From Pseudomonadota bacterium (GTDB taxonomy: Bacteria > Pseudomonadota > Alphaproteobacteria > Micropepsales > Micropepsaceae), in NCBI GenBank assembly GCA_021851325.1, contig JAJZDZ010000010.1, forward strand, positions 1 through 64,000: a stretch of 64,000 nt of DNA, in the 5' to 3' direction. Made by a program: the position numbers and the translations under genes. The notes under the pieces are model-generated. The model made no database searches. It was not told where the DNA came from and saw nothing but the letters and a program-made list of their open reading frames with translations. Below are positions 31,028-42,374 of the stretch, in pieces (position 1 is the first letter of the stretch; every line of letters starts with the position of its first letter).

Positions 31028-31177
31028 CCATGCGCCGTTACGCGCCGGTGTCGGGAGGGGATGACCGACACCTCGAGAAGGGCTCCATCCAGCTTGCGAG
31101 CGGGGGGGCAGTGCCTGCTGGATAGTGTCGTCGCCCGTCTCAGGTACTTACCTATGCAACGAGGCAACAGTTTTCAA
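30993..31177 (-). ncRNA. Candidate small RNA (or grxD 3'UTR-derived RNA) with C-rich hairpin loops
   Basis: Minus-strand promoter-like TTTGTA-16-TATAGA (31211-31184), hairpins ATCCAGC/GCTGGAT (CCCCCCC in loop), GGTGTCGG/CCGACACC (UCAUCCCCUC loop), terminator hairpin with UUCCCC loop. Confidence 0.42.
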
Positions 31178-31268
31178 GTATTTTCTATATACCATGACGT
31201 AATGATACAAATTTAATGGACAGTTGCCAATATGATACATTTTGTTGGCAACAATCAATGCATCACGT

Positions 31269-31601
31269 CTAGGCAGCAGGCTGACAGGCAATGCCCTTTT
31301 CCGCCAGGAACGGGGCAAGTTCGTCGCTTTCGTACATTTCACGCAAAATGTCCGAACCGCCGACAAATTCACCTTTGACATAAAGCTGCGGAATGGTCGG
31401 CCAGTTGGAGAAGTCCTTGATACCCTGACGCACGTCCGGGTCTTTCAGCACGTCCACCGCCTTAAACTTGACCCCCAGGCTGGAGAGGATCTGCACCGCG
31501 ACCGAAGAAAATCCACACTGCGGAAAAACGGGCGTGCCCTTCATATAAAGCACGACGTCATTTTCTGCGATTTCCTTGGTGATCTGATCACGCACGCTCA
31601 T
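31269..31601 (-). CDS. grxD: Monothiol glutaredoxin, Grx4 family
   Basis: VVLYMKGTPVFPQCGFSSVAVQILSSLGVKFKAVDVLKDPDVRQGIKDFSNWPTIPQLYVKGEFVGGSDILREMYESDEL (CGFS). Confidence 0.97.
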   Translation of the reverse strand: MSVRDQITKEIAENDVVLYMKGTPVFPQCGFSSVAVQILSSLGVKFKAVDVLKDPDVRQGIKDFSNWPTIPQLYVKGEFVGGSDILREMYESDELAPFLAEKGIACQPAA

Positions 31602-31698
31602 TGCACGAGGCCTTTCAAAGGACGGGAAGCAATCTCATGATCTAGGAACCGCGGCTCAGGCCGTCAAGGCCGGTCCGAGGCCCTCATACCTGCCCCAA

Positions 31699-31932
31699 TC
31701 ACGCTTTGACAGTGGTCTGCAAGGACAGAGCATGCAGCACCCCACCCATGCGGCCCTTCAGCGCATCATAGACCATCTGGTGCTGCTGGACCCGGGTCTT
31801 TCCCTTGAACGCACTGCTCGCAATCATCGCCGCGTAATGATCATTGTCACCGGCCAGATCCGTGATCGTGACCTCGGCATCCGGAAACGCCTCCTTGATC
31901 AGTCTTTCGATCTCTGCGGCCTGCATCGCCAT
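31699..31932 (-). CDS. BolA family protein
   Basis: AEIERLIKEAFPDAEVTITDLAGDNDHYAAMIASSAFKGKTRVQQHQMVYDALKGRMGGVLHALSLQT. Confidence 0.96.
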   Translation of the reverse strand: MAMQAAEIERLIKEAFPDAEVTITDLAGDNDHYAAMIASSAFKGKTRVQQHQMVYDALKGRMGGVLHALSLQTTVKA

Positions 31933-32019
31933 TCCAGCACCTGTTTCCTGTTCAACCGGTTATACCAAACTTGGGGCAGCGCTTGCTCGCCACCATCTGC
32001 ACCCCGAGCCCTGCTGTCA

Positions 32020-34251
32020 TCAGTTCACGGGTGGCAGCTCACTGGCCCCCATATAGGCGGGAAACCAGCCTTCATGAGCCCCACGCAGTTGCGCCAGGCT
32101 GAGCTTGGTTCCGTCCACGACCAGCTGCTCGCCACCAACCTGGCCAATTGGCCAGCACGGCACCTGCCGTCGCTTCGCCTCGGATAAAATCGCGTCAACC
32201 CGCTCAGAAGGCACGGATAGCAGATAGCGCCCCTGATCCTCGCCAAACCAAAATGCCACGGCATCGGCCGCAGCCGCGCCTGGCCCGAGCAGGCCTTCGG
32301 CCGGAGCCAGCATCACCCCGATACCACCGGCCAATGCCATTTCACTAACCGCCACCAGCAGGCCGCCGTCACCAACATCATGGCAGGTGTCGACCCGTCC
32401 CGCCTCGATCAGTTCGCGCACAAAGCTGCCGTGAGTACGCTCAGCCAGCAAGTCGACCGGCGGCGCCGCGCCCTCCTCGCGTCCCTCGATCTCACGCAGA
32501 AACACCGACTGACCGAGATGTCCCATTGTCTGGCCGACGAGCAGCAACACATCTCCTTCACGCTTGAAGCCGACACTTGCCATGCGCTGCACGTCGCTAA
32601 GGAGCCCGATGGCCCCGATCGTCGGTGTCGGCAGGATGCCCTCGCCATTGGTCTCATTGTAGAGCGAGCAGTTGCCTGACACGATCGGACAGTCAAGGAC
32701 ACGACACGCCTCGGCAATCCCATCAATCGCTGCCACGATCTGCCACATGATTTGCGGCTTCTGCGGATTTCCGAAATTGAGATTGTCAGTCGCCGCAAGC
32801 GGACGAGCTCCCACCGCCGAAAGATTCCGGCAGGCTTCCGCGACCGCTTGCTTTCCACCTTCGAAAGGATCGGCAAAACAATAGCGCGGGGTCACATCCG
32901 TGGTCATCGCCAGCCCTTTCTGGCTGGCATGGATGCGCACAACCGCCGCATCACCACCAGGACGCTGCACCGTGTCGTTCATCACCGTGTGATCATATTG
33001 TTCCCAAATCCAGCGGCGCGCACACAGATCCGGAGAGCCGAGCAGTCGCAGCAGACATTCGCCCAAAGGCCGGCTCCGATCATAGGCTGGAACGCCTGAA
33101 AGGCCAGGCCGGCGCTCGAAAGGCCGTTCGTAGAGCGGCGCTGCATTGGAGAGTGCTCCGACCGGAAGATCCGCCACTACCTGACCTTTGTGCCGGACCA
33201 CGAGGCGATCGGTGAGGGTGGTGATGCCGATGACCGCAAAATCGAGTTCCCATTTCTTGAAAATGGCTTCCGCCTGCTTTTCCCGTCCCGGCTTCAGTAC
33301 GGCCAGCATGCGTTCCTGGCTTTCCGACAGCATCATCTCATAGGCGGTCATCTCGGCTTCGCGCTGCGGAACCTTGTCGAGATCAAGTTCGATTCCGGAG
33401 CCGCCTTTGTCAGCCATCTCGGCCGACGACGAGGTCAGGCCCGCCGCTCCCATGTCCTGAATAGCGATAATCGCATCGGTTGCCATCAGTTCGAGGCAGG
33501 CTTCGAGCAACAGCTTTTCGGTAAAGGGGTCCCCGACCTGCACGGTGGGACGCTTTTCCTGTGCATCCTCACCAAATTCGGCCGAGGCCATCGTCGCCCC
33601 ATGGATGCCATCGCGCCCGGTTTTAGAGCCGATATAGACGACCGGATTACCCGCCCCCTTGGCCGCAGAGAGAAAAATATTGTCTGCCCGCGCCAGTCCA
33701 ACACACATCGCGTTGACCAGAATGTTACCGTTATAGGAGGGATGAAAATTGACCTCTCCTCCGACGGTTGGCACCCCCATGCAATTGCCGTAGCCGCCGA
33801 TCCCAGCCACAACGCCGGACACAAGATGGCGCGTCTTGGGATGCTGTGGCGCACCGAAGCGCAGCGCATTCAGCATTGCGATCGGCCGTGCCCCCATGGT
33901 GAAGACATCGCGCATGATGCCGCCAACACCTGTCGCTGCACCCTGATAAGGCTCGATGAAACTTGGATGGTTGTGGCTTTCCATCTTGAACACGGCCGCA
34001 TCGCCGTCACCAATGTCAACGACACCGGCATTTTCTCCCGGGCCCTGTATCACCCAGGGGGCCTTTGTCGGCAGACGGCGCAAATGTACGCGGGTGGATT
34101 TGTAGGAGCAGTGCTCGGACCACATGACACTGAATATGCCCAACTCAACAAGGTTGGGAGCACGGCCGAGAAGCTCGAGGATACGGTCGTACTCATCCGT
34201 ACTCAGGCCATGTTCGGCAACAAGTTCCGGCGTTATTGCACTCACAGTCAC
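32020..34251 (-). CDS. purL: Phosphoribosylformylglycinamidine synthase subunit PurL
   Basis: [79 protein letters not shown]. Confidence 0.98.
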   Translation of the reverse strand: MTVSAITPELVAEHGLSTDEYDRILELLGRAPNLVELGIFSVMWSEHCSYKSTRVHLRRLPTKAPWVIQGPGENAGVVDIGDGDAAVFKMESHNHPSFIEPYQGAATGVGGIMRDVFTMGARPIAMLNALRFGAPQHPKTRHLVSGVVAGIGGYGNCMGVPTVGGEVNFHPSYNGNILVNAMCVGLARADNIFLSAAKGAGNPVVYIGSKTGRDGIHGATMASAEFGEDAQEKRPTVQVGDPFTEKLLLEACLELMATDAIIAIQDMGAAGLTSSSAEMADKGGSGIELDLDKVPQREAEMTAYEMMLSESQERMLAVLKPGREKQAEAIFKKWELDFAVIGITTLTDRLVVRHKGQVVADLPVGALSNAAPLYERPFERRPGLSGVPAYDRSRPLGECLLRLLGSPDLCARRWIWEQYDHTVMNDTVQRPGGDAAVVRIHASQKGLAMTTDVTPRYCFADPFEGGKQAVAEACRNLSAVGARPLAATDNLNFGNPQKPQIMWQIVAAIDGIAEACRVLDCPIVSGNCSLYNETNGEGILPTPTIGAIGLLSDVQRMASVGFKREGDVLLLVGQTMGHLGQSVFLREIEGREEGAAPPVDLLAERTHGSFVRELIEAGRVDTCHDVGDGGLLVAVSEMALAGGIGVMLAPAEGLLGPGAAAADAVAFWFGEDQGRYLLSVPSERVDAILSEAKRRQVPCWPIGQVGGEQLVVDGTKLSLAQLRGAHEGWFPAYMGASELPPVN

Positions 34252-34341
34252 AGTCCCTCACCGATAAGCGTGGCCAAAGCCGCCCGTTCCTTTGCTGCCC
34301 GCATCCATACGCACACCCTCCGTCGACAGGCCGATCAGGTC

Positions 34342-35013
34342 CTATCCCAGGGTTTCGATCAGGCTTTGGAACAGCGCCCGTCCATCGGTGCCGCCCAGCA
34401 GCGGATCGCACACCCGCTCGGGGTGCGGCATCAATCCCAATACATTGCGCTTTTCCGACAGAATTCCGGCAATGTCCCGCATCGAGCCATTGCAGTTGTG
34501 CCCGGGCGCATAGCGGAAGGCGACGCGGCCCTCGCCTTCAAGCCGGTCCAGCGTCGCCTCATCCGCAGTGTAGTTGCCCTCGCCATGTGCCACCGGAAAA
34601 GTCACGTGCTGGCCAGCTGTGTACTTGCGCGTAAATGCAGACTGGCTTTCGCTCACCACCAGTTCCGTCATGTGGCAGACAAATTTCAGTCCGGCATTGC
34701 GCATCAGCACGCCGGGCAGCATGTGGGTTTCGGTCAGAACCTGAAACCCATTGCAGATCCCCAGAACCGCGCCCCCCCTGTCGGCATGTGCCCTCACCGC
34801 CGGCATGATATTGGAGTGTGCGGCCATGGCGCCGGTCCGCAGATAATCGCCATAAGAAAATCCGCCAGGAAGCACAACCAGGTCGACTCCAGCGGGCAGT
34901 TCGTTCTGTTGATGCCATACCATCTGCGTCTTTTGACCGGTGAGCTCCTCAAGCGCACTCGCCGCATCGCGGTCGCAGTTGGAAGCAGGAAAAACGATGA
35001 CGGCAGCTCTCAT
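34342..35013 (-). CDS. purQ: Phosphoribosylformylglycinamidine synthase subunit PurQ
   Basis: [26 protein letters not shown]...[27 protein letters not shown]...[26 protein letters not shown]. Confidence 0.97.
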   Translation of the reverse strand: MRAAVIVFPASNCDRDAASALEELTGQKTQMVWHQQNELPAGVDLVVLPGGFSYGDYLRTGAMAAHSNIMPAVRAHADRGGAVLGICNGFQVLTETHMLPGVLMRNAGLKFVCHMTELVVSESQSAFTRKYTAGQHVTFPVAHGEGNYTADEATLDRLEGEGRVAFRYAPGHNCNGSMRDIAGILSEKRNVLGLMPHPERVCDPLLGGTDGRALFQSLIETLG

Positions 35014-35117
35014 GGATGGCACCATTAGCCCGGGAATTGGGGCTTTTGCCCGCATCCGCCTCTGCTCGGCAGGATGCGGGCGTTTACACCTGTGAACCGA
35101 ATATCCTGCGCCACGGG

Positions 35118-35372
35118 CTAGGATTTAAGTTCGATTTCGTATTTTTCGATCACGGTATTGGCAAGCAGTTGCTCACACATCTGCCTGACCGCAGCCCGCG
35201 CCTTCGCGGCATCGGTCTCGGCCAGCTCAAGATCGATCACCTTGCCCTGGCGGACCTCGCCGACACCGTCAAAACCCAGGCCCTGCAGGGCATGGCCAAT
35301 GGCTTTGCCCTGGGGATCAAGAACCCCACTCTTCAAGGTGACAAAGACGCGCGCTTTCATGGAGGTGCTCAC
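35118..35372 (-). CDS. purS: Phosphoribosylformylglycinamidine synthase subunit PurS
   Basis: [49 protein letters not shown] at 35372 or ATG at 35360. Confidence 0.95.
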   Translation of the reverse strand: MSTSMKARVFVTLKSGVLDPQGKAIGHALQGLGFDGVGEVRQGKVIDLELAETDAAKARAAVRQMCEQLLANTVIEKYEIELKS

Positions 35373-36133
35373 TTCACAAGGACAGGACCTTTGGCCTCTC
35401 CTTGCATTGATTCGGGCATAATTCCCAGCCGGCGGGCTACTTCGGAATACGCCTCAACAACTCCGCCCAGATCGCGGCGGAAGCGGTCCTTATCCATCTT
35501 CTCGTTCGAATTGACATCCCACAGCCGGCAGGAATCCGGGCTGATCTCATCGGCCAGCACGATCCGCATATAGTCGTTCTCCCACAGGCGGCCAAACTCG
35601 ACCTTGAAGTCGACCAGTTTGATGCCGGCCCCAAGAAACAGCCCCGAGAGGAAGTCGTTGATGCGGATAGTGAGGTTGACGATATCGTCCAGATCCTGCG
35701 GGCTGGCCCAGCCGAACGCGGTGATGTGCTCTTCCGACACCCACGGATCATGAAGCTGATCGTTCTTGTAATAATATTCGATAATCGATCGCGGCAGCGG
35801 GGTACCTTCTTCAATCCCCAGCCGCTTCGACATCGAGCCGGCGGCAACATTGCGTACAACGACCTCAAGGGGGATGATTTCAACTTCCTTGACCAGCTGT
35901 TCGCGCATATTGAGGCGGCGGACAAAGTGCGTTGGCACCCCGATCGCGTTGAGCTGCGTCATCAGATATTCACTGATGCGATTGTTGAGAACGCCCTTGC
36001 CGTCGAGCGTCGCCTTCTTGGTGGCGTCGAAGGCGGTCGTGTCGTCCTTGAAGTACTGGATCAAGGTTCCAGGCTCGGGCCCCTCATAGAGAATTTTGGC
36101 CTTGCCCTCATAGATCATGCGGCGACGTTTCAT
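35369..36133 (-). CDS. purC: Phosphoribosylaminoimidazolesuccinocarboxamide synthase
   Basis: [95 protein letters not shown]. Confidence 0.97.
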   Translation of the reverse strand: MKRRRMIYEGKAKILYEGPEPGTLIQYFKDDTTAFDATKKATLDGKGVLNNRISEYLMTQLNAIGVPTHFVRRLNMREQLVKEVEIIPLEVVVRNVAAGSMSKRLGIEEGTPLPRSIIEYYYKNDQLHDPWVSEEHITAFGWASPQDLDDIVNLTIRINDFLSGLFLGAGIKLVDFKVEFGRLWENDYMRIVLADEISPDSCRLWDVNSNEKMDKDRFRRDLGGVVEAYSEVARRLGIMPESMQGEAKGPVLVK

Positions 36134-36366
36134 GCGAGGTGTCCTGGTGGGGCCCCTGGGCCCAAAACACGAGACGGGGCCTTGAGCCCCGCCGGGATGG
36201 CAATGTAGCGGATCGGCGCCGGGCTCGGCAACGCCTGAGGAGCGGGCGCGGGGCGCCGCCCCCTCGGCTCTCTTCAATCGGATCTTCTTGCCGGACCGCC
36301 AATGCGCTAAAGCAAGGAGGATCCAAGGCCCTGCCACCCGGGGCCAGGTAGCTGCCAGGAGTTGTA

Positions 36367-36693
36367 ATGAGCACTGCGTTTGACGAGCGCCGCCGGGCGC
36401 TGGAGGAAAAATGGGCCCATGACGAGGAGTTGCGCTTCAAGGTGCATGTCCGGCGGGCCAAACTGATGGGCCTTTGGGCGGCCACGGAAATGGCCCTGAG
36501 CCCAGCGGAGGCGGACGCCTACGCCAAGACCCTCGTTGCTCTGGATATGTCCCGGGGAGGGGATGAAGAGGTCGTCCAGAAGATCCTTTCCGACTTTGCG
36601 GCCAAGTCGATTGGCCGCACCGATCACCTCCTGCGCACCAAGATGGCCGAGCTCCTCGAGCAGGCCAAAGATCAGATCATGACTGAAGGCTGA
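36367..36693 (+). CDS. DUF1476 family / F1-ATPase inhibitor zeta subunit
   Basis: [77 protein letters not shown]. Confidence 0.92.
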   Translation: MSTAFDERRRALEEKWAHDEELRFKVHVRRAKLMGLWAATEMALSPAEADAYAKTLVALDMSRGGDEEVVQKILSDFAAKSIGRTDHLLRTKMAELLEQAKDQIMTEG

Positions 36694-36974
36694 ACAACCC
36701 CGATCTTGCACTCAGCCCTGGGCTCAAGACAGGGCGCAGGAAAGTCCGCACGCGGCTGATTGGGCCCCGCCAGGCCGTTGAACCCGGCTCCGCGGGGCAC
36801 CGGCGCCCCTAACGCCGCTTGACGAGCAAGGCAGAAGACGGTGGCTAGCGTTCACATCCGGCACCGTTCCAGACCGCGCGCTGCGGCCGCCTTGCCCCAA
36901 GTCCGAGGACCTCTACGGCCTTCAGGGCCAACTTGCCCATCCTGCGTGCCAGTTTGCTGCCGAGGCCTGGCGCC

Positions 36975-37670
36975 TCAGCTGCCAGGAGGCAGGCTTTCGG
37001 CGTTGGTAAACCGGCCATAAGCCGAAAATTCGACAGCGAAGCGCAGAATGGAGCCGCGCAGCAGAAGCCGCACCGGCACACGCCAGCTCACGGTATGGCC
37101 GTCCCAGAAATTGCCTGCAATCGACGGCGCAATATGCAGCCCTCCGAGCGTGAGTGGACTGGCGCGCAGCACCGAGCCGGGCAGCGTGATCGCAAACACA
37201 TAGACGTTGCCCCTCAGTCGCGCCGGCAAGATTTGGGCGATGCTCTGCCTGCTCTGGCCAGTCATCTGCGCCACCTCCCTCCTGGCATTGCCGAGCAGAA
37301 ACGTCCGTCGCAACTCTACCTGTGCCGGCCCCAAGCCGAAAAAGGAGTGACCGCGAACCCGCAGCGATATGACGTCAAAGGGAAGCCTCAGGTCCGAAAG
37401 TCTGGCAAAGCGGACGCGGGCGGTTTGACGCACCACCCCGTGCTCGCCACGGGTAATGACCGGTGGAGGCAGACCTGCCAGATCGAGGCGCTTTTCTGCA
37501 AGTGCCTCACCCACCAGCCCCTGCGCCGCAACCGACACCGCATAACTGCCACCGCCGTCGCGATTGAGGTGCAGGCTCTGGTGCACGTCAAAGCAACCGC
37601 TGAGGCCGAGAGCAAGACCTACACACAGGGCGCCGCGCTTGAACGCGGCCGCGCATCGCGAATTCGGCAT
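36975..37670 (-). CDS. Putative lipoprotein of unknown function
   Basis: Lipobox-like signal ALCVGLALGLSGCFDVHQSLHLNRDGGGSYAVSV; start uncertain (ORF open to 37883). Confidence 0.65.
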   Translation of the reverse strand: MPNSRCAAAFKRGALCVGLALGLSGCFDVHQSLHLNRDGGGSYAVSVAAQGLVGEALAEKRLDLAGLPPPVITRGEHGVVRQTARVRFARLSDLRLPFDVISLRVRGHSFFGLGPAQVELRRTFLLGNARREVAQMTGQSRQSIAQILPARLRGNVYVFAITLPGSVLRASPLTLGGLHIAPSIAGNFWDGHTVSWRVPVRLLLRGSILRFAVEFSAYGRFTNAESLPPGS

Positions 37671-37737
37671 GTGCCAGGGAGTATGAAGCAGGCTAGAAGT
37701 CATCATGCGCGACATTACGCCAGCCAGGTGCCAGGAT

Positions 37738-38121
37738 CTATGGCGAAGGGACCTTTGCGAGGCTCTCGATGACAGCAACAAGCTGTTGCGGCGACGCCGG
37801 CTTGTGCACCACGGCGCTCGCTCCAAGTTTCCGGGCGGCGTCCAAAAAATCATACTGGCCACTCGTGCCACCACTGAACACAATCACCGATACTTCGGGA
37901 TAAAGCCGACGCGCATCGAGCAGCGTCTCAATCCCATCCATGCCTGGCATGAAGACATCGAGCAGAAGAACGCAGTTGCGATGACGCTCGAGCAGATGCA
38001 AAGCCTGCCGTCCGTCGTCGGCGGTCAAGCTTTCAAATCCCGCCCGCTCGAAGCAGACTTTGTAAGTAGTCCGCACTAAAGGATCGTCGTCGGCGATGAT
38101 TATGGTCGTTTTTGTTGTCAC
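37738..38121 (-). CDS. Single-domain response regulator (CheY-like receiver)
   Basis: TTIIIADDDPLVRTTYKVCFERAGF...CVLLLDVFMPGMDGIETLLDARR...VIVFSGG...GASAVVHKPASPQQLV. Confidence 0.9.
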   Translation of the reverse strand: MTTKTTIIIADDDPLVRTTYKVCFERAGFESLTADDGRQALHLLERHRNCVLLLDVFMPGMDGIETLLDARRLYPEVSVIVFSGGTSGQYDFLDAARKLGASAVVHKPASPQQLVAVIESLAKVPSP

Positions 38122-38430
38122 CGATGACCCATCCCGGATCTTGCCGGCCGACTATTTCGTGTAACCCTAAAACCGGAGTTAACAGGCCAGCGATTCGGGC
38201 CTGGCCGCGGCAATGGTCGCAGGCAAAGGCGCCCTGGTGGTAGGCCACCAGGTGCAAACGCGGGCCTTAGCCAGCCTTCCCCCGGCCTATCCCAGGAGGG
38301 AGCCCCGTTTGTGGCACGGCCCGCATGCCCTCAGTTTCGCCTGAGACACGGGCAAGCAGCACCTCCTGCCTCGGCAGACCCTGTTCAGGGGGACGCCAGA
38401 AATGCCGGAACGCCCGTCCATCCCACCTGC

Positions 38431-39174
38431 CTATTTGGCGAGCAAGACCGCAAAGTAAATCAGGATGGCCCCGGAAATCGTTGCCAGCGAGGTCATCCCC
38501 TTGGGATGGGCGTGATAGCTTTCGGGAATGAGATCGCTGGCCCCGAGATAGAGGAAGAATCCGGAAAACAGCGAGAGCACGAGAGCAAAGCCCTCCTCCG
38601 GCAACTGCCAAAGAAGGGTAGCCGCAATCCCCACCACGGGTGCCACAGCATCTGCCAGTACCCAGTAGGTCGCCTGGGTGCGACTGCCGCCATTGCGGAA
38701 TATGACATTGGCAGTATTGATGCCGTCGGAGAAGTCGTGCGCGATCACGGCCGCGGCAACAACGAGGCCAATGGCGGAAGAAACCTGGAAGGCAAATCCG
38801 ATAGCCAGGCCATCGCAGGCGCTGTGCGTGACCAATGTCAGTCCGCCCAAGATCCCTTTGGTTGAATGGCGGTGCCCCGATTCCACACTTGGCTTCTGCC
38901 CCATGCGATCGAGCAGCATGTAGAAAAGAAAGCCAACCCCGGTCAGAAGTGCGGTGATGGCAACACGATGAAAGTGCTGCGCAAAGCCATAGGCTTCGGG
39001 CATCAGATCAAAGAGCGCAACGCCCAGCACCGCGCCGGCCGAAAACCCGAGGATGAGATGCAGCCGGTCGCGCAGATGAAGCGCGAGCGCACCGCCGCAG
39101 ACGGTTGCAAGGAACACCAGGGGAGCAACCAGAAGAACCTGCACCTCAGCAGCACCAGCCACATGCAGAAGCAA
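38431..39174 (-). CDS. ZIP family metal transporter
   Basis: Multiple TM; LTLVTHSACDGLAIGFAFQVSS...VIAHDFSDGINTANVI, FFLYLGASDLIPESYH. Confidence 0.88.
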   Translation of the reverse strand: MLLHVAGAAEVQVLLVAPLVFLATVCGGALALHLRDRLHLILGFSAGAVLGVALFDLMPEAYGFAQHFHRVAITALLTGVGFLFYMLLDRMGQKPSVESGHRHSTKGILGGLTLVTHSACDGLAIGFAFQVSSAIGLVVAAAVIAHDFSDGINTANVIFRNGGSRTQATYWVLADAVAPVVGIAATLLWQLPEEGFALVLSLFSGFFLYLGASDLIPESYHAHPKGMTSLATISGAILIYFAVLLAK

Positions 39175-39506
39175 TGCACGAGCAAGCCCCGCTCGACGCA
39201 GACCGGCACACTCTGCTGCCGTGGCGGTCGACGAGGCGGGACATCAGGCGGACGGTCCGTGGACCTGCGGCGATCATCATGGCTGTTACGAACGGTTTTG
39301 CGGCTTGCGAAGCATTATCATTTTATAGAGTAACACAGCCAGGACAGGCTGGCGATCCGCTTGCGGGCGCAGATACTTGTGTCATTTCCGGGCTAACTGG
39401 TTTGTATTCTCTGCAAAATGACCGGCCGCTGGCGGGGCCAGACCTGTCTCTCAGGTCCAGGGTCAGCCTGGTATCCGCGCGCGGCACGGCGAAACTGCGG
39501 TGCGCG

Positions 39507-40136
39507 TCAGCCCCTGGCCAGATAGGCGACCAGTTCCTTGATCTGGCCTTCGGTCAACCGCAGGGCCGGATGGTTCATGGTGGCGGAGACCCGGGCCTGG
39601 GTACTGAAATCGATCAGCGCCTGATTGAGGTAGGCGGCATGCTGGCCCGCGATCCGCGGCGTGGTGACTGCACCGGCGCCCTGTGGACCATGACATTGCT
39701 GGCAGGCGGGAACCCCTGGGGCACCATGGTGGAAAAGCCGTTCTCCTTTCGCGGCCAAAGGTCCTGATGGCGCATTCCGGGTAGGAGACTGTGCAGCGTA
39801 AAAGGCTGCCAGAGAATCAATACGCTCACTGGTAAGGTTTGCCGCCACATCCCACATGACGTAACGCGCGTGCGGCGATTGACGCGTGAGATCCAGAAAC
39901 CCTTTCAGCCGCTGGATCAGATATGCCCGGTGCTGGCCATTCAGACGGGGGACCGTGCCAGAGGGGCTGTCGCCGGTGGGACCGTGACAGGACGCACATT
40001 GCGCCTTCACCTTGCTGGGGACCACGTCCTCAGCAGCATGGGAGCCATAGGCTGTCGCTGCTGCCGGAATCATGGCGGCACAGATCAGCGCCACCTTGCT
40101 CAACTGTATGACCCGATGAGGAATTGGCATGTTCAT
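39507..40136 (-). CDS. Diheme cytochrome c (c4-like)
   Basis: Signal peptide and two CXXCH motifs: CASCHGPTGDSPSGTVPRLNGQHRAYLIQRLKGF and CQQCHGPQGAGAVTTPRIAGQHAAYLNQALIDF. Confidence 0.9.
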   Translation of the reverse strand: MNMPIPHRVIQLSKVALICAAMIPAAATAYGSHAAEDVVPSKVKAQCASCHGPTGDSPSGTVPRLNGQHRAYLIQRLKGFLDLTRQSPHARYVMWDVAANLTSERIDSLAAFYAAQSPTRNAPSGPLAAKGERLFHHGAPGVPACQQCHGPQGAGAVTTPRIAGQHAAYLNQALIDFSTQARVSATMNHPALRLTEGQIKELVAYLARG

Positions 40137-40682
40137 GTCCTTGTGAGCGACGGGTCGGTCACGCCCTCCGCAAGAAGGCGTTCGATCCTTCGGAGCTTCG
40201 GCGCCGGGCGCCACACCTGGCCATCCCTGTCACAGACCCGTGGCGCAACGAAAATGCGCCACGCCACGTACGACTGCGTCGGCATGATTGCGTCTCCTGA
40301 ATAGGACGTGGCTCAGCTGTGCGCCGTTGGCCTCCTGGCCGGGAGGCCCTCTTTGCGTGTTCAGTCGTCACCACGCGTTCAGCTCTCTGCTTAAACTGCT
40401 CGGAGTGTCAGGACGGAGCATTGACCCACCGCAACCCTGCCACCTTTGCTGCCATCGCCTTGAGGTGCAGCAGGGCAACCGCAGGTGCTGCAGCCAGAGC
40501 GGCGCCAAGCCTTTTGAGCCCTTGCGACAAAATACCGGCCAGAGGTTGCGGCTGACCTTGAAATTCAGACTCCGGATGTTGCCAGTGCCAAGGGTGGCGG
40601 TTTACGAACCCACGACTCGCCATCCGGCGTTAAATGTGCTTAATGGTAAGATCCCTGAAAGCCTTCTGAACGGAGAAGGGCT

Positions 40683-41342
40683 GTGGAACGCGCGATACTC
40701 AAGGGAAATATTGCCCGCTACCGCAATCTGCTCGAAAGTGGCCAGGCCAAGGACCGTGCCATCGTCATCAAGCTTCTGGCTGAAGCTGAGCAGGAATTGC
40801 GGGAACTTGAGACCGTATCGACACACGATCTGGCGCGTGCCGACAGCGTGTTCCGCGCGATCGCGGAAACCGCGCTCGATGAGGCGATACGGCTGACGCG
40901 CGCCCATTTTGGTACCATCCAGATCTATGACGAGATATCAGGCACCCTTGTGATCCTGGCGCAGAGAAATTTCCGCAAGCCTTTTCTGGACCATTTTGCT
41001 GTCGTGACCATTTCCGATAGTTCTGCCTGCGCCCGCGCGCTGGCCAACAATGAGCCCGCTTTTATAGGCGATGTGGAAACAGATCCTGCATTTGAACCGC
41101 ATCGCCAGGTCGCCCGTGAAGCAGGATTTCGTGCCGTGATGTCGGCACCCCTCGTTGGTGCAGACGACAATCTGATTGGCATTCTGTCTACACATTTCAG
41201 CCAAGCTCGGGAATTTGCCAGCACCGAGGTCTCGGCATTGGCCACTTATGCCACTGCGGTAGCTCTAAGACTGGGCAGTAGGCTTGTCCCTCATGATGGC
41301 GTCGATCACGCCATGCCAAAGGGCGAGGCCGCTATGCGCTGA
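40683..41342 (+). CDS. GAF-domain protein (GTG start)
   Basis: ALDEAIRLTRAHFGTIQIYDEISGTLVILAQRNF...GFRAVMSAPLVGADDNLIGILSTHFSQAREFASTEVSALATYATAVALRL. Confidence 0.82.
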   Translation: MERAILKGNIARYRNLLESGQAKDRAIVIKLLAEAEQELRELETVSTHDLARADSVFRAIAETALDEAIRLTRAHFGTIQIYDEISGTLVILAQRNFRKPFLDHFAVVTISDSSACARALANNEPAFIGDVETDPAFEPHRQVAREAGFRAVMSAPLVGADDNLIGILSTHFSQAREFASTEVSALATYATAVALRLGSRLVPHDGVDHAMPKGEAAMR

Positions 41343-41557
41343 CGCGCACGGCGCAATATCCTGGGGTCATCAACATGTTCGCCTTGGGCGCGGCGGTGGC
41401 TGGTCCAGAGAAATACCGCGCGACCGCGTCTACGAACTTTCCCTTTAAGCCGCAGCCGAGCTAGCCGCGACCACGACGATGTGCGCGCGCCGGCGCTCCT
41501 CAATGTCCCAATGGGAAGCAGCAAGACGTCCGTGCAGCCAGTGGCTCCACGTCTGCT

Positions 41558-42049
41558 TCAGGCCGCCGCATTGGCGAGCGGCACAAAGTTGCTGGAGTAA
41601 CGTGCCATTTGACCGGCATAGGAGCGCATGCGCAAATCCGACTTGATGATATGATCCACAAGCCAGAAGTGCAGGAATTCCGTCATCGTTCTGTGCAAGT
41701 TTGTCAGCTCCGGCCGTGGTGCGGCGCTGACCATGGCAAGATCGCCAGCCGTTTCTATGAGCGTGGCAAATCTCCGCCTCAGGTCTTCCATCTTACCGAA
41801 CAAAACCAGGTGTTCGCGCTGATGAACCTCAGCATGTGGGTATTTGACCGCGCTTTGCAGCTGCTCCTCTCTCTGAAAATGAACCGCAGCATAGCGGTCA
41901 AGGCGCTCGAATATCTGCTGCATTTCCAGCATGCCGCGTTCGTTCAACGTCGCTTTGCAAAAGTCGTTGATCAGATCAATCAACGTGTGATGATCATGGT
42001 CGATCACGCCGTGATCTATTGCCATCGCGTCCCGCCAGACAATCGTCAT
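41558..42049 (-). CDS. Bacteriohemerythrin-like protein
   Basis: MTIVWRDAMAIDHGVIDHDHHTLIDLIND...HFQREEQLQSAVKYPHAEVHQREH...HFWLVDHIIKSDLRM. Confidence 0.88.
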   Translation of the reverse strand: MTIVWRDAMAIDHGVIDHDHHTLIDLINDFCKATLNERGMLEMQQIFERLDRYAAVHFQREEQLQSAVKYPHAEVHQREHLVLFGKMEDLRRRFATLIETAGDLAMVSAAPRPELTNLHRTMTEFLHFWLVDHIIKSDLRMRSYAGQMARYSSNFVPLANAAA

Positions 42050-42374
42050 TAATGCCCTCCCCAGAGCTGGATACTAGATGACGCCGATTTCCTGAAATAT
42101 CAGTAAATAACTCGCCACACGGCTTCGCATTTCGACAGCACAGATGTGATGGCGCATGCAGATGCGTAGACGAGACAAAAACGCTTTGAATCCGAACTGC
42201 GCGAGGACTTCATCAGCGCGATGGGAATATTTTCTTTGACGCGATTCGCTCTCAGCATGCGCCTTTGCATCAGGAGCTGATGCAGCATATCGGCCGATTT
42301 AAGATTCTCGCTTTTTCTCCCAGGGCGGATCAAAATGAGCCCACGGCGGCGGCTACACGCAAGGATTTCTCATC

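Noticed and set aside
31148-31381. 77-aa minus-strand ORF overlapping grxD
   Set aside because: Out of frame with grxD and ending in the AT-rich intergenic region; better explained by noncoding regulatory sequence.
33190-35028. 612-aa plus-strand ORF
   Set aside because: Antisense to purL/purQ; long antisense frames are expected in GC-rich DNA and the protein has no recognisable family features.
36700-36860. Possible RNase P RNA fragment (CAGGAAAGTCCG)
   Set aside because: Only a short match to the GAGGAAAGUCCGGGCUCC core; no other conserved RNase P regions follow in the available space.
40288-40896. 202-aa plus-strand ORF between the cytochrome c and GAF genes
   Set aside because: Overlaps the GAF gene in another frame and looks non-protein-like; the 40137-40682 gap is best treated as noncoding.
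42100-42333. 77-aa minus-strand ORF upstream of the aldo/keto reductase
   Set aside because: Short, no recognisable motif, no supporting context.
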